DNA of 6,825 bases. It comes from Synechococcales cyanobacterium PMM_0073. Lineage in GTDB: Bacteria > Cyanobacteriota > Cyanobacteriia > Elainellales > Elainellaceae. The stretch's first letter is position 1. Each line of letters opens with the position of its first letter. Shown piece after piece: positions 5,761 to 6,825 of this stretch. Below the pieces are notes generated by a model, which did no database searches, was not told where the DNA came from, and was given only the letters and a program-made list of their open reading frames with translations. Location: positions 1-6,825 of the forward strand of contig CASBQH010000529.1 in NCBI GenBank assembly GCA_949127695.1. The letters run 5' to 3'. A program made the translations under genes and the position numbers.

Positions 5761-6665
5761 ACTTAGAGCACCTGCGAATTTTACGCACGATTGTAGACTG
5801 CGGCAGCTTTTCCACCGCCGCTCTGAAGTTAGATATTTCGCAATCGGCGGTGAGTCGAGCCATGGCAGCGCTGGAGTCTGAGCTAGGGGTTTCGCTGCTG
5901 ACGCGAGGCCGATTTGGGGCGCATCCTACCCGCGTGGGCGAACGGGTGCTGCACCATGCCGCCACGATGCTAGAGCTGCGCGAGCAGATTGACCATGAGG
6001 TGAATCTGGCCAAAGGATTGCAGGGCGGGCGCGTTCGGATTGCCTCGCTTCGCAGTGCCGCAACTCACTTGCTGCCGCCGCTGTTGGCCAGGTTTCGCCA
6101 GCGCTTTCCCGATATTGAAGTGGCGATTACCGAAGATGAGCCAGTCGGGATTGAGCAGGCGCTGCGCGAAGGGCGAGTGGATATTGGGCTAATTGCGCTG
6201 CCCCGCGCCAGCGAAGAGTTTGAAACCTGGGAAATTGCCCGCGACGAATTTGTGGTGCTGCTGCCCTCAGCGGCTCCGATGATGCCGCCTGTGCCCGCCC
6301 AGCTCACCTGGAAAATGTTGGCCAACTATTCGTTTATTCTCTATAACTACGCCGAATGTACGGTCGTGGTGCTGAACCACTGGGCGCAGTGGGGGCAGTC
6401 GCCGCAGGTGGCCTACGAAATTAAAGAAGACTCGACCATTGTCAGCATGGTGGCGCAGGGATTGGGCGCAGCAATTCTGCCTCGACTCGCTGCACTGCCT
6501 ATCCCGGACGAAGTGCAGGTGCGGTCGCTGCCGGTGCCGCTAGAGCGGATCATCGGCGCGGCCATCGTCTCCAACATTTTGCAGCCGCCTGCTGTCTTCG
6601 CCTTCCTCGATCTAATGCGCGGCACGGGGCTATTTGCTGATTCGGCCAACAGCTCACCCGCTTAA
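5757..6665 (+). CDS. LysR-type transcriptional regulator
   Basis: This is a 302-residue DNA-binding regulator from the chosen start. The winged helix-turn-helix occupies roughly the first 60 residues: MNLEHLRILRTIVDCGSFS, then AALKLDISQSAVSRAMAALE as the turn and recognition helix. A linker helix (ELREQIDHEVNLAKG) leads to a periplasmic-binding-protein-like effector domain starting near GGRVRIAS. That domain contains FPDIEVAITEDEP, LREGRVDIGLIALP and the late motif IVSMVAQGLGAAILPRL. The ATG at 5757 is preferred because family members usually begin close to MNLxxLR. The in-frame ATG at 5748 would add only MHR. The effector cannot be read from the sequence. The gene is divergent from the cupin gene and likely controls it as well as itself. 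Codon and base use resemble the neighbours, with no sign of transfer. Its stop lies 3 nt from the stop of the convergent gene at the right edge. Confidence 0.93.
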   Translation: MNLEHLRILRTIVDCGSFSTAALKLDISQSAVSRAMAALESELGVSLLTRGRFGAHPTRVGERVLHHAATMLELREQIDHEVNLAKGLQGGRVRIASLRSAATHLLPPLLARFRQRFPDIEVAITEDEPVGIEQALREGRVDIGLIALPRASEEFETWEIARDEFVVLLPSAAPMMPPVPAQLTWKMLANYSFILYNYAECTVVVLNHWAQWGQSPQVAYEIKEDSTIVSMVAQGLGAAILPRLAALPIPDEVQVRSLPVPLERIIGAAIVSNILQPPAVFAFLDLMRGTGLFADSANSSPA

Positions 6666-6668
6666 GCT

Positions 6669-6825
6669 CTATGGCTTGGGTCTGACTGTTAGCTCTGTGA
6701 CTGCGCCTGCTGCTCCCATCGGCTTAGAGGCGCTGCCGTTGGCCGATACCGAAACTGCGCCTGCGTTCCCCGCCACAATCGTAATCTGCTGCTGGCCTGA
6801 CCAAGACTGGCGCGTCCCTTTGGGC
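6669..6825 (-). CDS. C-terminal end of a RodZ-like protein (DUF4115-type domain), partial
   Basis: The minus strand has an open frame from the right edge to a TAG at 6669-6671, giving the last 51 residues of a gene that starts outside the window. The residues WSGQQQITIVAGNAGAVSV, then ANG and VTELTVRP, resemble the C-terminal β-domain of RodZ and related helix-turn-helix membrane proteins: alternating strands around A(G)NAGAV and an NG turn. RodZ links MreB filaments to the cell envelope in rod-shaped bacteria. In cyanobacteria such proteins often have a cytoplasmic HTH, one membrane helix and this outer domain, though none of those earlier parts is visible here. The match is by pattern memory, so another protein with a similar β-domain is possible. 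No terminator separates it from the convergent LysR gene. Confidence 0.65.
   Translation of the reverse strand, partial: PKGTRQSWSGQQQITIVAGNAGAVSVSANGSASKPMGAAGAVTELTVRPKP

Noticed and set aside
1..6825. CRISPR array, tRNA, insertion sequence, phage genes or the cyanobacterial HIP1 octamer (GCGATCGC)
   Set aside because: I looked for these and saw none. No spaced repeats, cloverleaf-like segment, transposase motif or GCGATCGC was noticed by eye.

Overview
The window looks like a gene-dense, moderately GC-rich cyanobacterial chromosome segment. Several proteins resemble cyanobacterial versions from memory: the short RecQ tail, the Nudix protein ending in LSHDHDRQLQDY, PrxQ, and the LysR regulator with its ILYNYAEC segment. 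A Leptolyngbya-like filamentous lineage is my guess, but the sequence alone cannot fix the genus. No tRNA, rRNA, CRISPR array, transposase or prophage gene was seen.

Layout, left to right. Positions 1-490 hold the 3' end of a plus-strand RecQ-family helicase gene. Its first ~37 bases are an exact reverse complement of bases 80-116 and are probably a fold-back junction rather than helicase sequence. A minus-strand pair follows, a Nudix hydrolase (465-962) and a peroxiredoxin Q (1017-1493), probably co-transcribed from the peroxiredoxin side. A 104-bp divergent region separates it from a plus-strand 5-formyltetrahydrofolate cyclo-ligase (1598-2182). The cyclo-ligase converges, with overlapping stop codons, on a three-gene minus-strand cluster. 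Read in transcription order, that cluster is a small cupin (5600-5109), an S9 prolyl-oligopeptidase-type peptidase (5027-3057) and a DrrA-type ABC ATPase (3030-2179). A LysR-type regulator (5757-6665, plus) is divergent from the cupin across a ~150-bp region rich in palindromes and repeats. The right edge carries the last 51 codons of a minus-strand gene whose product resembles the C-terminal domain of RodZ-like proteins. It lies only 3 nt from the LysR stop.

How the parts may work together. The Nudix, peroxiredoxin and cyclo-ligase genes are metabolic or stress housekeeping genes. The most system-like part is LysR facing cupin-peptidase-ABC ATPase. It has a shared control region, mirrored ACCGTTATG elements at its two edges, and a possible mRNA hairpin covering the peptidase start codon. 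That this forms one regulated unit is inference. No substrate, effector or permease partner can be read from the window, and nothing here proves a new system.
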